Of a DNA stretch of 64,000 nt, positions 19,175 to 26,283 are shown piece by piece. The stretch is from Alphaproteobacteria bacterium (GTDB lineage Bacteria > Pseudomonadota > Alphaproteobacteria > Micavibrionales > Micavibrionaceae), in assembly GCA_030424975.1 (NCBI GenBank), contig JAUHVY010000002.1:744001-808000 (forward strand). Direction: 5' to 3'. Every line of letters starts with the position of its first letter. The first letter of the stretch is position 1. A program made the translations under genes and the position numbers. The notes beneath the pieces are model-generated. The model ran no database searches and was not told the origin of the DNA. It saw nothing but the letters and a program-made list of their open reading frames with translations.

Positions 19175-19348
19175 AAAGTCTATGTAAGACTTTTGAGGCT
19201 TGGAAACCTCTTCTGAAAGCGATTTGTGTAATCGTTAATACACTCCTCGACACTTCGTATGTCGGGGAGGCAATGATGTATGTTCAAGTGTGAAAACACT
19301 AAAGATTATTGCGGTCTCTCTTTCAGAAGACTTTCCAACTCCCCGACA
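19175..19348 (+). ncRNA. structured RNA leader with alternative pairings
   Basis: Dense complementarity suggests a folded RNA. Hairpin 1: AAAGTCT (19175-19181) with AGACTTT (19187-19193), a 5-nt loop. A long-range stem pairs TCTTCTGAAAG (19209-19219) with CTTTCAGAAGA (19320-19330). Inside it, CTCCTCGACA (19243-19252) pairs with TGTCGGGGAG (19260-19269) with one G-U. The same TGTCGGGGAG pairs perfectly with CTCCCCGACA at 19339-19348, so two mutually exclusive folds exist. The region lies directly upstream of a 34-codon membrane peptide gene. Function is unknown; a translation-controlling leader is the simplest reading. Confidence 0.6.
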
Positions 19349-19369
19349 CCAGTGAAGAGGAAGAAAGAC

Positions 19370-19474
19370 ATGAAAGAAGAAAAACACTCCGACAAATCAG
19401 CTTTTGTATTTGCATATAGTGCGTGCGCATTTTCAGGATTTTTAGTCGGTGTGTGCGTAGGGCTGATGTTTTAA
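19370..19474 (+). CDS. 34-residue membrane peptide
   Basis: A very short gene with a good ribosome site (AGAGG at 19356-19360, 9 nt before ATG). The peptide has a charged N-terminus (MKEEKHSDKS) followed by one transmembrane helix rich in Ala, Phe, Gly and Val, ending GLMF. A longer frame from 19280 exists, but its start lies inside the structured region without a ribosome site. A small single-helix peptide behind a highly folded leader resembles type I toxin loci, though small membrane regulators look the same. No antisense RNA gene can be proved from sequence. Confidence 0.5.
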   Translation: MKEEKHSDKSAFVFAYSACAFSGFLVGVCVGLMF

Positions 19475-19477
19475 AGG

Positions 19478-19747
19478 ATGAAGAAAAATAATTTAAAATC
19501 TAATGGATATGGAAGATTCATACAAAAAGTAGTATTAAGCGTTGATCGTAAATATATTGAAGCTGCAGCATCTGCTTTATGTTGTTCTGACATTAAAAAT
19601 TTGAAGAATACTCATTCTGAAATAATCTGGATGCGTAAATCGACAGTATGTGGGGATGATGAAACAATTAATCTTGAAGCGGAAATTTTGCTACATGAAA
19701 TTCCGCGATCAAGTTGGACGATCATATGGGATCGCTCAGTTTATTAA
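19478..19747 (+). CDS. hypothetical protein (89 residues)
   Basis: A small basic-to-neutral protein starting MKKNNLKSNGYGRF, with a Cys pair (CC) in the middle and no membrane segment. It is three bases downstream of the 34-residue peptide gene, so the two may be translated from one message. The ribosome site is poor (AAAGG too close to the ATG). It ends convergently with the HUH-like gene, overlapping by four bases. I do not recognise a family. Confidence 0.45.
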   Translation: MKKNNLKSNGYGRFIQKVVLSVDRKYIEAAASALCCSDIKNLKNTHSEIIWMRKSTVCGDDETINLEAEILLHEIPRSSWTIIWDRSVY

Positions 19748-20337
19748 TTTTTTTCTTTAACTATGATGATGAAGTCATCGGATGTGAAGGTGCTTTTTGT
19801 GTATTTCTTGAAGCAATAATTTACACATCTATCATAATCGCAATCACTGCATAACAGGGCAGCGTATAGGCTTTGTAATTGCGGGCGGGTTTTGGGAAAG
19901 TCGAGCTTGTTTTTTTTGTTGTAATTAGGATCAATAAATTTCCTATGAAAATCTATTCTGATTTCACAATCTTTGATTTTTTCATTGTAATTAAAATAAA
20001 CAGATTCAAATGTTTTTCTCTGAAAGCGTTGCATTCTTTCTTTATGAACGAATAGAAATCCATGATAATGCTGCGCAAGAGGTTCTTCTGGAATTAAAAA
20101 AAGCATTGGCGCTTTCTTATTTTCTGATGAGTTTAAAGAAATCACATTATCATATTTGTAATAAATTTTTTGAAAAACTTTTTCGTAATCTTCATGTTTA
20201 TATGTAGTCTTCATATCATTGAATGTGTAAGTCATAAAAATTACATTGTATTTATCTTTTTGATTATGGATTATTTGGTTAAAGTTATTTGCAAAATCTC
20301 TCTTGTCTTTGTTTTCTCTAATGTAATTTTCAATCAT
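19744..20337 (-). CDS. putative HUH rolling-circle replication-type protein
   Basis: A 197-residue protein. Near its middle it has QHYHGFLFV, a His-hydrophobic-His pair on a beta-strand as in HUH endonuclease motif 2. About 90 residues later comes NYCFKKYTK, resembling the Y-x-x-K-Y-x-x-K motif 3 of rolling-circle Rep proteins, with Tyr as candidate nucleophile. Order and size suit a minimal Rep nuclease without a helicase domain, similar in style to inovirus Gp2-type proteins. It could be a replication relic of an ancestral plasmid or satellite, or an active initiator of the excised element. Family assignment rests on two short motifs. Confidence 0.5.
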   Translation of the reverse strand: MIENYIRENKDKRDFANNFNQIIHNQKDKYNVIFMTYTFNDMKTTYKHEDYEKVFQKIYYKYDNVISLNSSENKKAPMLFLIPEEPLAQHYHGFLFVHKERMQRFQRKTFESVYFNYNEKIKDCEIRIDFHRKFIDPNYNKKNKLDFPKTRPQLQSLYAALLCSDCDYDRCVNYCFKKYTKSTFTSDDFIIIVKEKN

Positions 20338-20834
20338 TTTTTTTATTATTAATTATCTGTCTTTCTTTATGTTGTTTCTTGTTTTTTCTATTAGACAATA
20401 TTCAGCACATAGCGAGTATGCACATTGATACTCACTTGTTCAGAATTTTCAGACGGAACAAATAATGAGGCTACAGCGCGTCATATGATCGCGTTTTTTA
20501 TGGGCACTCACTTTGTAACTGTCATGCATTTCTTTTGCTGAATTTATGCAGCACAATTATTTATAAAATTTTGAAGGAGATATTCTGTTTGGGTCTGTAA
20601 ATGGACTTTGGCAGGTTGTTCTGCTTCTTATTTTTTTATGATGAAATTATACAGAACTTTACATAAAAAATAAACAAAAAAACACTCATTATAAAAATAA
20701 TATTATCTAATAAGTTGCTTTGTAAGGCGCAGTTTCATTGGAGTTTTCTTTTATTTTTGAGTTGATAAAATTTTGGAATGTTATAAAAATATAGATAGGT
20801 ATATTTTCACAATTAGTTTGCGGAAGGGGAAGTG
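20338..20834. other. non-coding region with hairpins, candidate origin
   Basis: About 500 bp without a credible gene, between the HUH-like gene (reading left) and the tyrosine recombinase (reading right). It holds a perfect 6-bp hairpin GAGTAT/ATACTC (20414-20419 with 20428-20433) and a CGCG/CGCG hairpin (20477-20480 with 20490-20493) enclosing TCATATGA and followed by six T. The placement upstream of a Rep-like gene makes an origin possible; this is inference. The DNA from 20640 on is extremely AT-rich and probably holds the recombinase promoter. Confidence 0.4.
20477..20499 (+). terminator. candidate terminator hairpin
   Basis: CGCG (20477-20480) and CGCG (20490-20493) enclose TCATATGAT, with inner TCA/TGA pairing, then six T (20494-20499). 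It looks like a weak rho-independent terminator for rightward transcription, although no rightward gene ends just upstream. It could instead end an RNA antisense to the leader of the Rep-like gene. Confidence 0.4.
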
Positions 20835-21422
20835 ATGTCACTAGGGAAACAGGCCAAAGTTCTGACAAAGCAACAGCAAAATGCAGTGCTTTCATATTTG
20901 GAAACGACGCGGTATTCAAAACGTAATAAAGTTATTTTTTTATTTTCAGTTCGAGCAGGTTTAAGAGCAAAAGAAATAGCAGCAATTACATGGGGGATGG
21001 TTACTGATGCGGAAGGAAATGTTTCTGATTCTATTAATATCCAGAATGTTGCATCAAAGGGAAGATCGGGTGGTGTTGTTTGGATGAATAAAGAATTAAA
21101 GCAAGCAGTATTGGAATATCGCTCAATATTAAAAAGCGTTAATGCGACAGATAAAATTATACGCACTGAACGGAATTCAAATACGACAGCGCAAGTTGTC
21201 GTCAATATGTTCGATGGTTGGTATAAAAAGCTCGGTTTTGATGGTTGTTCATCACATAGTGGGCGACGAACATTTATTACAAATGCTGCACGTAAAATAT
21301 CAACTGTTGGTGGCTCTATACGAGATGTACAGATGTTAGCCAGACATTCATCATTGCAGATGACACAGAGATATATCGAAGCGGATGTGGAGGCTCAGAA
21401 AAAAGTCGTGCAGTTGGTTTAA
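20835..21422 (+). CDS. short tyrosine recombinase (catalytic domain only)
   Basis: A 195-residue tyrosine recombinase. The catalytic residues are all visible: Arg in RAGLRAKEIA, Lys in the SKGRSG hairpin, HSGRR, the second His in ARHSS and the nucleophile Tyr in TQRYIEAD. The usual N-terminal core-binding domain of about 100 residues is missing, giving the size of FimB/FimE-type invertases rather than phage integrases. The ribosome site GGAAGGGG precedes the ATG at 20835. It lies 30 bp before the HEPN-like gene and about 1.6 kb before a tRNA-Ser 3' fragment, so it may have driven insertion at tRNA-Ser. Alternatively it could invert a local DNA switch. Confidence 0.88.
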   Translation: MSLGKQAKVLTKQQQNAVLSYLETTRYSKRNKVIFLFSVRAGLRAKEIAAITWGMVTDAEGNVSDSINIQNVASKGRSGGVVWMNKELKQAVLEYRSILKSVNATDKIIRTERNSNTTAQVVVNMFDGWYKKLGFDGCSSHSGRRTFITNAARKISTVGGSIRDVQMLARHSSLQMTQRYIEADVEAQKKVVQLV

Positions 21423-21452
21423 GAGTAATGGCAAAAGTTTGAAGGGGGCGGT

Positions 21453-22964
21453 ATGGATGCTGAACTAGATTTTATAGAGCCTAATCAGGGTATACTTACA
21501 TATTTGAAGAAGATATATGGAAATGACAATGTGTATCAAGAGAAACGAAAAATATTTCTTTCGAGAAATCTTGTGCATAGTTTAAAGCCAGTTTTATCTA
21601 TGAAAGAGGAGTTTTCTGTTGGTGAGCAGGGGATAAGAAAATTTGCGGATTATATACATGCAAGCATCGAGCAAAACCTTGTTGGAGTAAATTCAAGAAA
21701 ACACATTGAGAATATCCGTCAAAAGGGAATACCAGAGATATTTGGTGGGCTCGGGATGATCTCTCAGCTTGAGAGTGGTTTTCGCGATCACTGGTTATGT
21801 CTTGGCTCTGATGTTGAAAAGAAAGCGGTGCTGCAAAATGAAATTTTACCTCAAATAATAGATGTCTTTCCTAAACAATTATTCTGCGTGGCTGTGAATC
21901 TTGATTATAAGTATCAACAATCTATTCTTAGTTTATACAGAGTAGGACTACAAGTCGATCGGCATGGTTTAGAAAAAGCGGAAGAGATTAGAGCTAATGA
22001 TGTAGGATTCGGTCTTGGAATGCAGGGCGGGTTTGAAATTCTTAATATGCTTGGAGCTTATGTAGGTAGGGGATCGATTGGCTATACACTTCCTTTAAAT
22101 TTGTCGTCTACATCATCTTTTCATTTGTATGTGGATGATGGATCGATAAAGTTTGGTAGTGAAATGCGTAAGTCTTTTCAAAACTACTTTCAAACTAGTA
22201 CGAGTTTGTTTCAAGACTATGATTATGGTGGTTCTACAGCAGTTGGGGCAAATAAGATAAATAAAGATTATAATTGGCGATATTTGAGGTATAGCGTTGA
22301 ATGTGTAAATAGGATTATTTCGTATGCGAATAATCCTTTTAATTTTGTTGATCAGAGAGGGGTTGTTCAAGGAACAAAAAAATTACAGTTTTTATGCTCC
22401 TTGCATCTGTTATATGCAGATATCTTAGCTATAAATTATACTTCTAGCAGACATATTCAATATCATTTGGCATTCAGTGCGATTGAGAAAATTGCCAATT
22501 TAATTCTGGGTAATGTAAAAAATAAAAAAACTAAGACAGGCAAAGAGGCAAGGGAAAGGAATGTAAATCATATACTACTTTTATTGAAAAGTTCGGAAGA
22601 GATAAAGACGATTATCAGCGAATGTATCGGCGAAACTAAGGAGGATGTATCTGAAAGTTTGATAGCTTTTTGTGATAAAATTTATAAAGACTTTCATGGT
22701 GAATTGAAAAAGTATTTCAATCAGGACAAAGAAGAAAAAAATATTTCGCAATTTTATGAGTTCAGGCGATTTTATGCCCACGGAGCTTTTTTGAATGAAG
22801 ATACATTTGAACGAGCATATTTTAATACATCGGCTAAGCTGCCTTCTTCTATGATTTTTTTGCCTTTCTTATTGCTCTTAGCTTTGACAAGTAACCCCCA
22901 GCAGTTTTTTGATTATTTTGCAAACGAAATAGCTCAATACGATCACGGCAAATTTAAATTGTAA
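21453..22964 (+). CDS. hypothetical protein with C-terminal HEPN-like motif
   Basis: A 503-residue protein of no family I recognise. Near the C-terminus, FRRFYAHG contains R438-x4-H443, the active-site pattern of HEPN RNases, with helical segments on both sides. The rest has no ATPase, nuclease or DNA-binding signature that I can see. HEPN proteins are common in defence and abortive-infection loci, and the location on a mobile element beside a recombinase fits, but the motif is short and the function is unproven. A strong ribosome site (GAAGGGGGCGG, 21441-21451) precedes it, nearly identical to that of hxsD. Confidence 0.6.
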   Translation: MDAELDFIEPNQGILTYLKKIYGNDNVYQEKRKIFLSRNLVHSLKPVLSMKEEFSVGEQGIRKFADYIHASIEQNLVGVNSRKHIENIRQKGIPEIFGGLGMISQLESGFRDHWLCLGSDVEKKAVLQNEILPQIIDVFPKQLFCVAVNLDYKYQQSILSLYRVGLQVDRHGLEKAEEIRANDVGFGLGMQGGFEILNMLGAYVGRGSIGYTLPLNLSSTSSFHLYVDDGSIKFGSEMRKSFQNYFQTSTSLFQDYDYGGSTAVGANKINKDYNWRYLRYSVECVNRIISYANNPFNFVDQRGVVQGTKKLQFLCSLHLLYADILAINYTSSRHIQYHLAFSAIEKIANLILGNVKNKKTKTGKEARERNVNHILLLLKSSEEIKTIISECIGETKEDVSESLIAFCDKIYKDFHGELKKYFNQDKEEKNISQFYEFRRFYAHGAFLNEDTFERAYFNTSAKLPSSMIFLPFLLLLALTSNPQQFFDYFANEIAQYDHGKFKL

Positions 22965-23294
22965 GTTTATTTCGAGAATTTATGTGTGATACAAACTGTG
23001 ATACAGTATAGAATCCTGTCGTCTCCGCCATTGATCTTTTCTAATCATATAAATCAAAAACTTATTTTATAACAGACACTTAATATTGCCACTGGTGCAC
23101 ATGAGGTATGGATAAAGTGGCTGGACATACACAAAATTACATGCAAAATCGCTCGAACCTCCCATTATAATTTTCCTGATTTTTTTATCTCCAATAAAAT
23201 TATGGGAGCCTTTCCATTCTAAAGTTTTAGCACTCATATCTTCCTTACACATTTTGAGTCTGGTAAATTGCAGGATTATTAAAATGTAGTTTTT
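22965..23294. other. non-coding region holding tRNA-Ser fragment
   Basis: About 330 bp between the convergent HEPN-like and serine recombinase genes. It contains a 9-bp direct repeat TGTGATACA (22985-22993 and 22997-23005) immediately before the tRNA-Ser 3' fragment at 23011-23032. The rest is AT-rich and shows no gene. Confidence 0.6.
23011..23032 (+). other. tRNA-Ser 3'-end fragment, putative att site of a nested element
   Basis: These 22 bases are identical to 41302-41323, which cover the T-arm 3' part, acceptor strand and CCA of the chromosomal tRNA-Ser(GGA) plus two bases beyond. Only the 3' end is present, as expected of an attachment-site copy left by an element that integrates into a tRNA gene and restores its end. 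It lies downstream of the short tyrosine recombinase. The direct repeats TGTGATACA just upstream could be recombinase arm sites. Confidence 0.8.
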
Positions 23295-25178
23295 TTATTT
23301 TTCACTATTTTTATTTTTTATGGATCTTGTTTTGTACTTAGAGGATTTTTGTCTTTTTGCTAATGCTTCAGCAGCTAATTTACTTTGTTCACGTTTCTCA
23401 ATGTTTCCTATAAAGGCTAAGAATTTCTTATTGTCGTGCTTCCATGACATTTTTGTGTATGGATGTATTTTCTTTTGTGCTCCATTCTTAAACACAACAA
23501 CAAAGTGTCTCCCCATTTCATTAATAAGGCGTTTTCCATGATCTGTTTTAAGTAATTCTATAAATTGTTCTTTAGTATATCCTTTTTGATCAATAGCGCG
23601 CCGAACTAATAGAGGAAGAATTTCACTGATATCTTCCCAAGGATAAAAATCTATTGGCTCATTATACATTTTTATTTCTGAAACTATTTTGGATATCTGA
23701 CTATGTATTCTTCTTCTTAATGATGCTCGTTCTTCGGAGCTAGCTAATTTCTGTTGTTCTTCAATTGCTATCAATAATTCTTTCTTAGTTTCTTTCGAAT
23801 TTCTGCCTTCTATAGCAGTCAACTCTAATTCTATTTCTTTTTGTCGTTTTTCTATAGATGCGGATTCTATGCTTAGGTCGTTGATTTTATCAGTCAGCTT
23901 TTTTTTAGCTGCATCTTTTATCTCGCCCTCCAAATCAAGTAGTTGATCAATTTTTCTATCAATCTGATTTATCTTCATTTCATTGATTTTTTGTTCGTCT
24001 GATAGCTTGGTTTTTAGACTTTTGTCATTTCCTTTCTTAAGTGCTTCTTCAAACTCAACTTCTGAAACAAAATCAAAGAAATGTTTTTCAAAATCATCAT
24101 ATCTCCAAGAAGTAGAGTTACATGAATGACGCAACTCTGCACCACCGCATCTTAAATATTGTTGCCCTTTAGGTGGTTTACCTTTGTTTAAATATTGTAC
24201 AGTTGCACCACAATTTCCACAGATCAAAAGCTTAGTAAAAATGTTGCTGAAATTATCACCTTTTCTGCCTCCTGATTTATTTGATTTGTTCTTCATGAGT
24301 GATTGCGTTAATAAAAAACGATCTTTAGTAATGACAGCAGGAAAGTAATTTTCGTAGACAGTATTTGTCTCATGTCTTTTTCCGTTAATCATTTCATGTG
24401 GAATAAATTCACCGCAAACAGCAGGATTATTTAAAATTTTAAGAACATAAGATTTTTGCCACCCCATATTTCTATTGGATTTGTTATTTAAGCGGCTAAA
24501 TTTAGGAAATTGCTCTAGGTGAGTGTTTAGAAAACGAGCTATTGAATACGCGCCCATACCCTCGTCTATATATAGTTCAAAGATTTTTTCAATAGTCTTT
24601 GCTCTTTCTGGAATAATTCTAAAATCAGTCTTTTTCTTGCTTGCTTCTAGCCAAGCAGGGCAGACAGTTGTAAGAATACCTTTATCAAGGTTATTTCTTT
24701 TGTTTTGCCAACTTTTTTTCAGACGCCTTGACTTTTCTTCGCTCTCAGAGTGAGCCCGAAGCATGTAGCCTATTGAAGAAAAAAGCTGGCCTGGATTACT
24801 TTTCAGACTACTTTGAGTGTAGATTTGTCTATCAAAAACTGTATGTATTTCAATGCCAGTTTTTAAAATATCATTGAATTGACTAAAAGCGTCGGCAGGG
24901 CTTTCTCTAGACAAGCGATCTAGACTTTCTACAAGCAGAATGCAATCACTGTCGATTTCTCCCCTTTCTATAGATTTTAAGAATAAGCCTAGTTTCCCTT
25001 TTTTTATGTTAGCGCCATGATAAGCAGATATTCCAATATCACGTAAATCTTCAACAAGTTGAAAGCCTTTTTCTTCTGCATAATCACGCGTTAATTGTAA
25101 TTGTCGCTCTAGAGAATTGCCCTTCAATTGAGTTTCTGTACTCATTCTGATATAGCTGAAAGCGAGTTTTTTAGACAT
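23295..25178 (-). CDS. large serine recombinase (integrase of the comM element)
   Basis: A 627-residue large serine recombinase. The catalytic N-terminal domain has Ser13 in YIRMSTETQ and the LDRLSRESP segment. A recombinase domain follows (about 160-280), then a zinc ribbon (CGNCG ... LRCGG ... HSCNS) and a long coiled coil (about 385-470). These parts are standard for serine integrases that join attP and attB at a central dinucleotide. I prefer the ATG at 25178, with GGAAG just upstream, over the GTG four codons earlier. The gene starts about 65 bp from the right end and reads inward, as usual for such elements. No excision-directionality factor is recognisable. Confidence 0.95.
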   Translation of the reverse strand: MSKKLAFSYIRMSTETQLKGNSLERQLQLTRDYAEEKGFQLVEDLRDIGISAYHGANIKKGKLGLFLKSIERGEIDSDCILLVESLDRLSRESPADAFSQFNDILKTGIEIHTVFDRQIYTQSSLKSNPGQLFSSIGYMLRAHSESEEKSRRLKKSWQNKRNNLDKGILTTVCPAWLEASKKKTDFRIIPERAKTIEKIFELYIDEGMGAYSIARFLNTHLEQFPKFSRLNNKSNRNMGWQKSYVLKILNNPAVCGEFIPHEMINGKRHETNTVYENYFPAVITKDRFLLTQSLMKNKSNKSGGRKGDNFSNIFTKLLICGNCGATVQYLNKGKPPKGQQYLRCGGAELRHSCNSTSWRYDDFEKHFFDFVSEVEFEEALKKGNDKSLKTKLSDEQKINEMKINQIDRKIDQLLDLEGEIKDAAKKKLTDKINDLSIESASIEKRQKEIELELTAIEGRNSKETKKELLIAIEEQQKLASSEERASLRRRIHSQISKIVSEIKMYNEPIDFYPWEDISEILPLLVRRAIDQKGYTKEQFIELLKTDHGKRLINEMGRHFVVVFKNGAQKKIHPYTKMSWKHDNKKFLAFIGNIEKREQSKLAAEALAKRQKSSKYKTRSIKNKNSEK

Positions 25179-25223
25179 TTTCTTCCGCACATAAAGGATA
25201 GTTAAAATATTGTAGCATAGTAA

Positions 25224-25267
25224 TATTTAATTGGCCATAATATACTCATGATCGGTCCGCCCGGATC
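25224..25267. other. attR: right element/chromosome junction
   Basis: Element sequence ends with TATTTAATTGGCCA (25224-25237), the exact inverse of 15387-15400 at the left end, then CATAATAT (shared with the left junction) and the CT dinucleotide at 25245-25246. comM resumes at 25247 in the correct frame. Together the two element half-sites form a 44-bp attP with imperfect dyad symmetry centred on CT. Confidence 0.88.
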
Positions 25268-26135
25268 GGGGAAATCGATGCTCGCCAGCTGTTTGCCGGG
25301 TATTTTACCGCCTTTATCACCCAAAGAAGCGCTTGAACTGTCGATGATTCATTCTATCGCCGGTGCTTTGCCCGAAGGCGGGCTTATTCGTACGCGGCCA
25401 TTTCGATGCCCTCATCATTCAGCGTCGCAACCTGCGTTAATCGGTGGCGGGCAACGCGTAAAGCCTGGAGAAATTTCTCTGGCACATCATGGTGTGCTTT
25501 TTCTGGATGAGTTGCCGGAATTTGCGCGTGGCACACTCGAGGCTTTACGCCAGCCATTGGAAACGGGTGATGCGTTGGTTGCGCGGGCAAATGCCCATAT
25601 TAAATATCCTGCGCGGTTTCAATTGATCGCTGCGATGAATCCGTGTCGGTGCGGTTATTTAGGGGATGTCGATATGGAGTGCACAAAGGCGCCGCGATGC
25701 GGGTCGGATTATCAATCAAAGATTTCAGGGCCGCTTATGGATCGTATTGACATACATGTGGATGTGCCCGCTGTGCAGCTCAGTGATTTGCATGGTGCGC
25801 CTGTGGGCGATTCATCGGCTGTCGTGGCTGCGCGCATTATAAAGGCACGTGAAATACAGGCCGCTCGTTATGCGAATACTGACTTCCCGATCGGGCGTGC
25901 ACCGATAAACGCAAACGCAGATTCGACCCGTATTGAGGCTGTGACCCAGATGGATGTTGATGTGCGTGATATATTCATGAAATCGATTGAAAATGCCAAA
26001 ATTTCAGCGCGCGGGTATTACCGTATATTGCGCGTGGCACGGACGATTGCTGATTTGGATGGAGGCAAAGAAAAGCTTACGAAACAAGATGTTGCACAGG
26101 CTTTAAGCTATCGCAGAATGGCGCTAAATGCCTAG
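25247..26135 (+). pseudogene. comM: comM 3' part (AAA+ and C-terminal domains), separated by mobile element
   Basis: This is ComM from codon 214 onward. It has the P-loop GPPGSGKS, the Walker B segment LFLDELPEF, the cysteine-containing region NPCRCGYLGD, and the Mg-chelatase C-terminal domain ending in SYRRMALNA. By chance of the insertion point, an in-frame ATG (25248) immediately follows the junction, so a protein of 295 residues could start there, but no ribosome site precedes it. A free AAA+ fragment without the N-terminal domain is unlikely to work as ComM. No damage is seen in the sequence, which argues for a recent or reversible insertion. Confidence 0.95.
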
Positions 26136-26283
26136 AAATCGAGGAATGTGACCGTAATGTGACGAAAGATTAAAATTTATTTGTATTTTATGGTAACGCT
26201 GAGATATACTGAAGCATTAGAAGAAAGAATGGCCGCATTGGGTGATAAGCGTAAATAGCGGCACGATACGGGAATGTAATGTC

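Larger units (their letters stand above)
15380..25246. mobile_element. 9,867-bp large-serine-recombinase element inserted in comM
   Basis: The segment is visibly AT-richer than both flanks, interrupts comM within a codon, and carries a large serine recombinase gene about 65 bp inside its right end. Excision at the CT dinucleotides 15378-15379 and 25245-25246 would leave an intact comM. Cargo from left to right: hxsA, hxsD, hxsB, hxsC, a structured RNA with a 34-residue membrane peptide, an 89-residue unknown, a HUH Rep-like protein (minus), a short tyrosine recombinase, a HEPN-like protein, a tRNA-Ser 3' fragment and the serine recombinase (minus). No conjugation or phage structural genes are present, so it is either an integrative cargo element or dependent on another element for transfer. 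Confidence 0.93.

Noticed and set aside
19280-19474. 64-residue version of the small membrane peptide
   Set aside because: Its start lies in the structured RNA region with no ribosome site. The ATG at 19370 has a good one and yields a compact charged-plus-helix peptide.
20582-20641. Strong Shine-Dalgarno (AAGGAGA) followed by a short hydrophobic frame (FGSVNGLWQVVLLLIFL) resembling a TatA N-terminus
   Set aside because: The frame has only ATT or CTG as possible starts and stops after 18 codons. It may be a gene remnant, but I cannot support a CDS.
25248-26135. comM 3' part as an independent functional gene
   Set aside because: An ATG follows the junction by coincidence of the codon order, but there is no ribosome site and the N-terminal domain is missing. 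Treated as half of a split gene.
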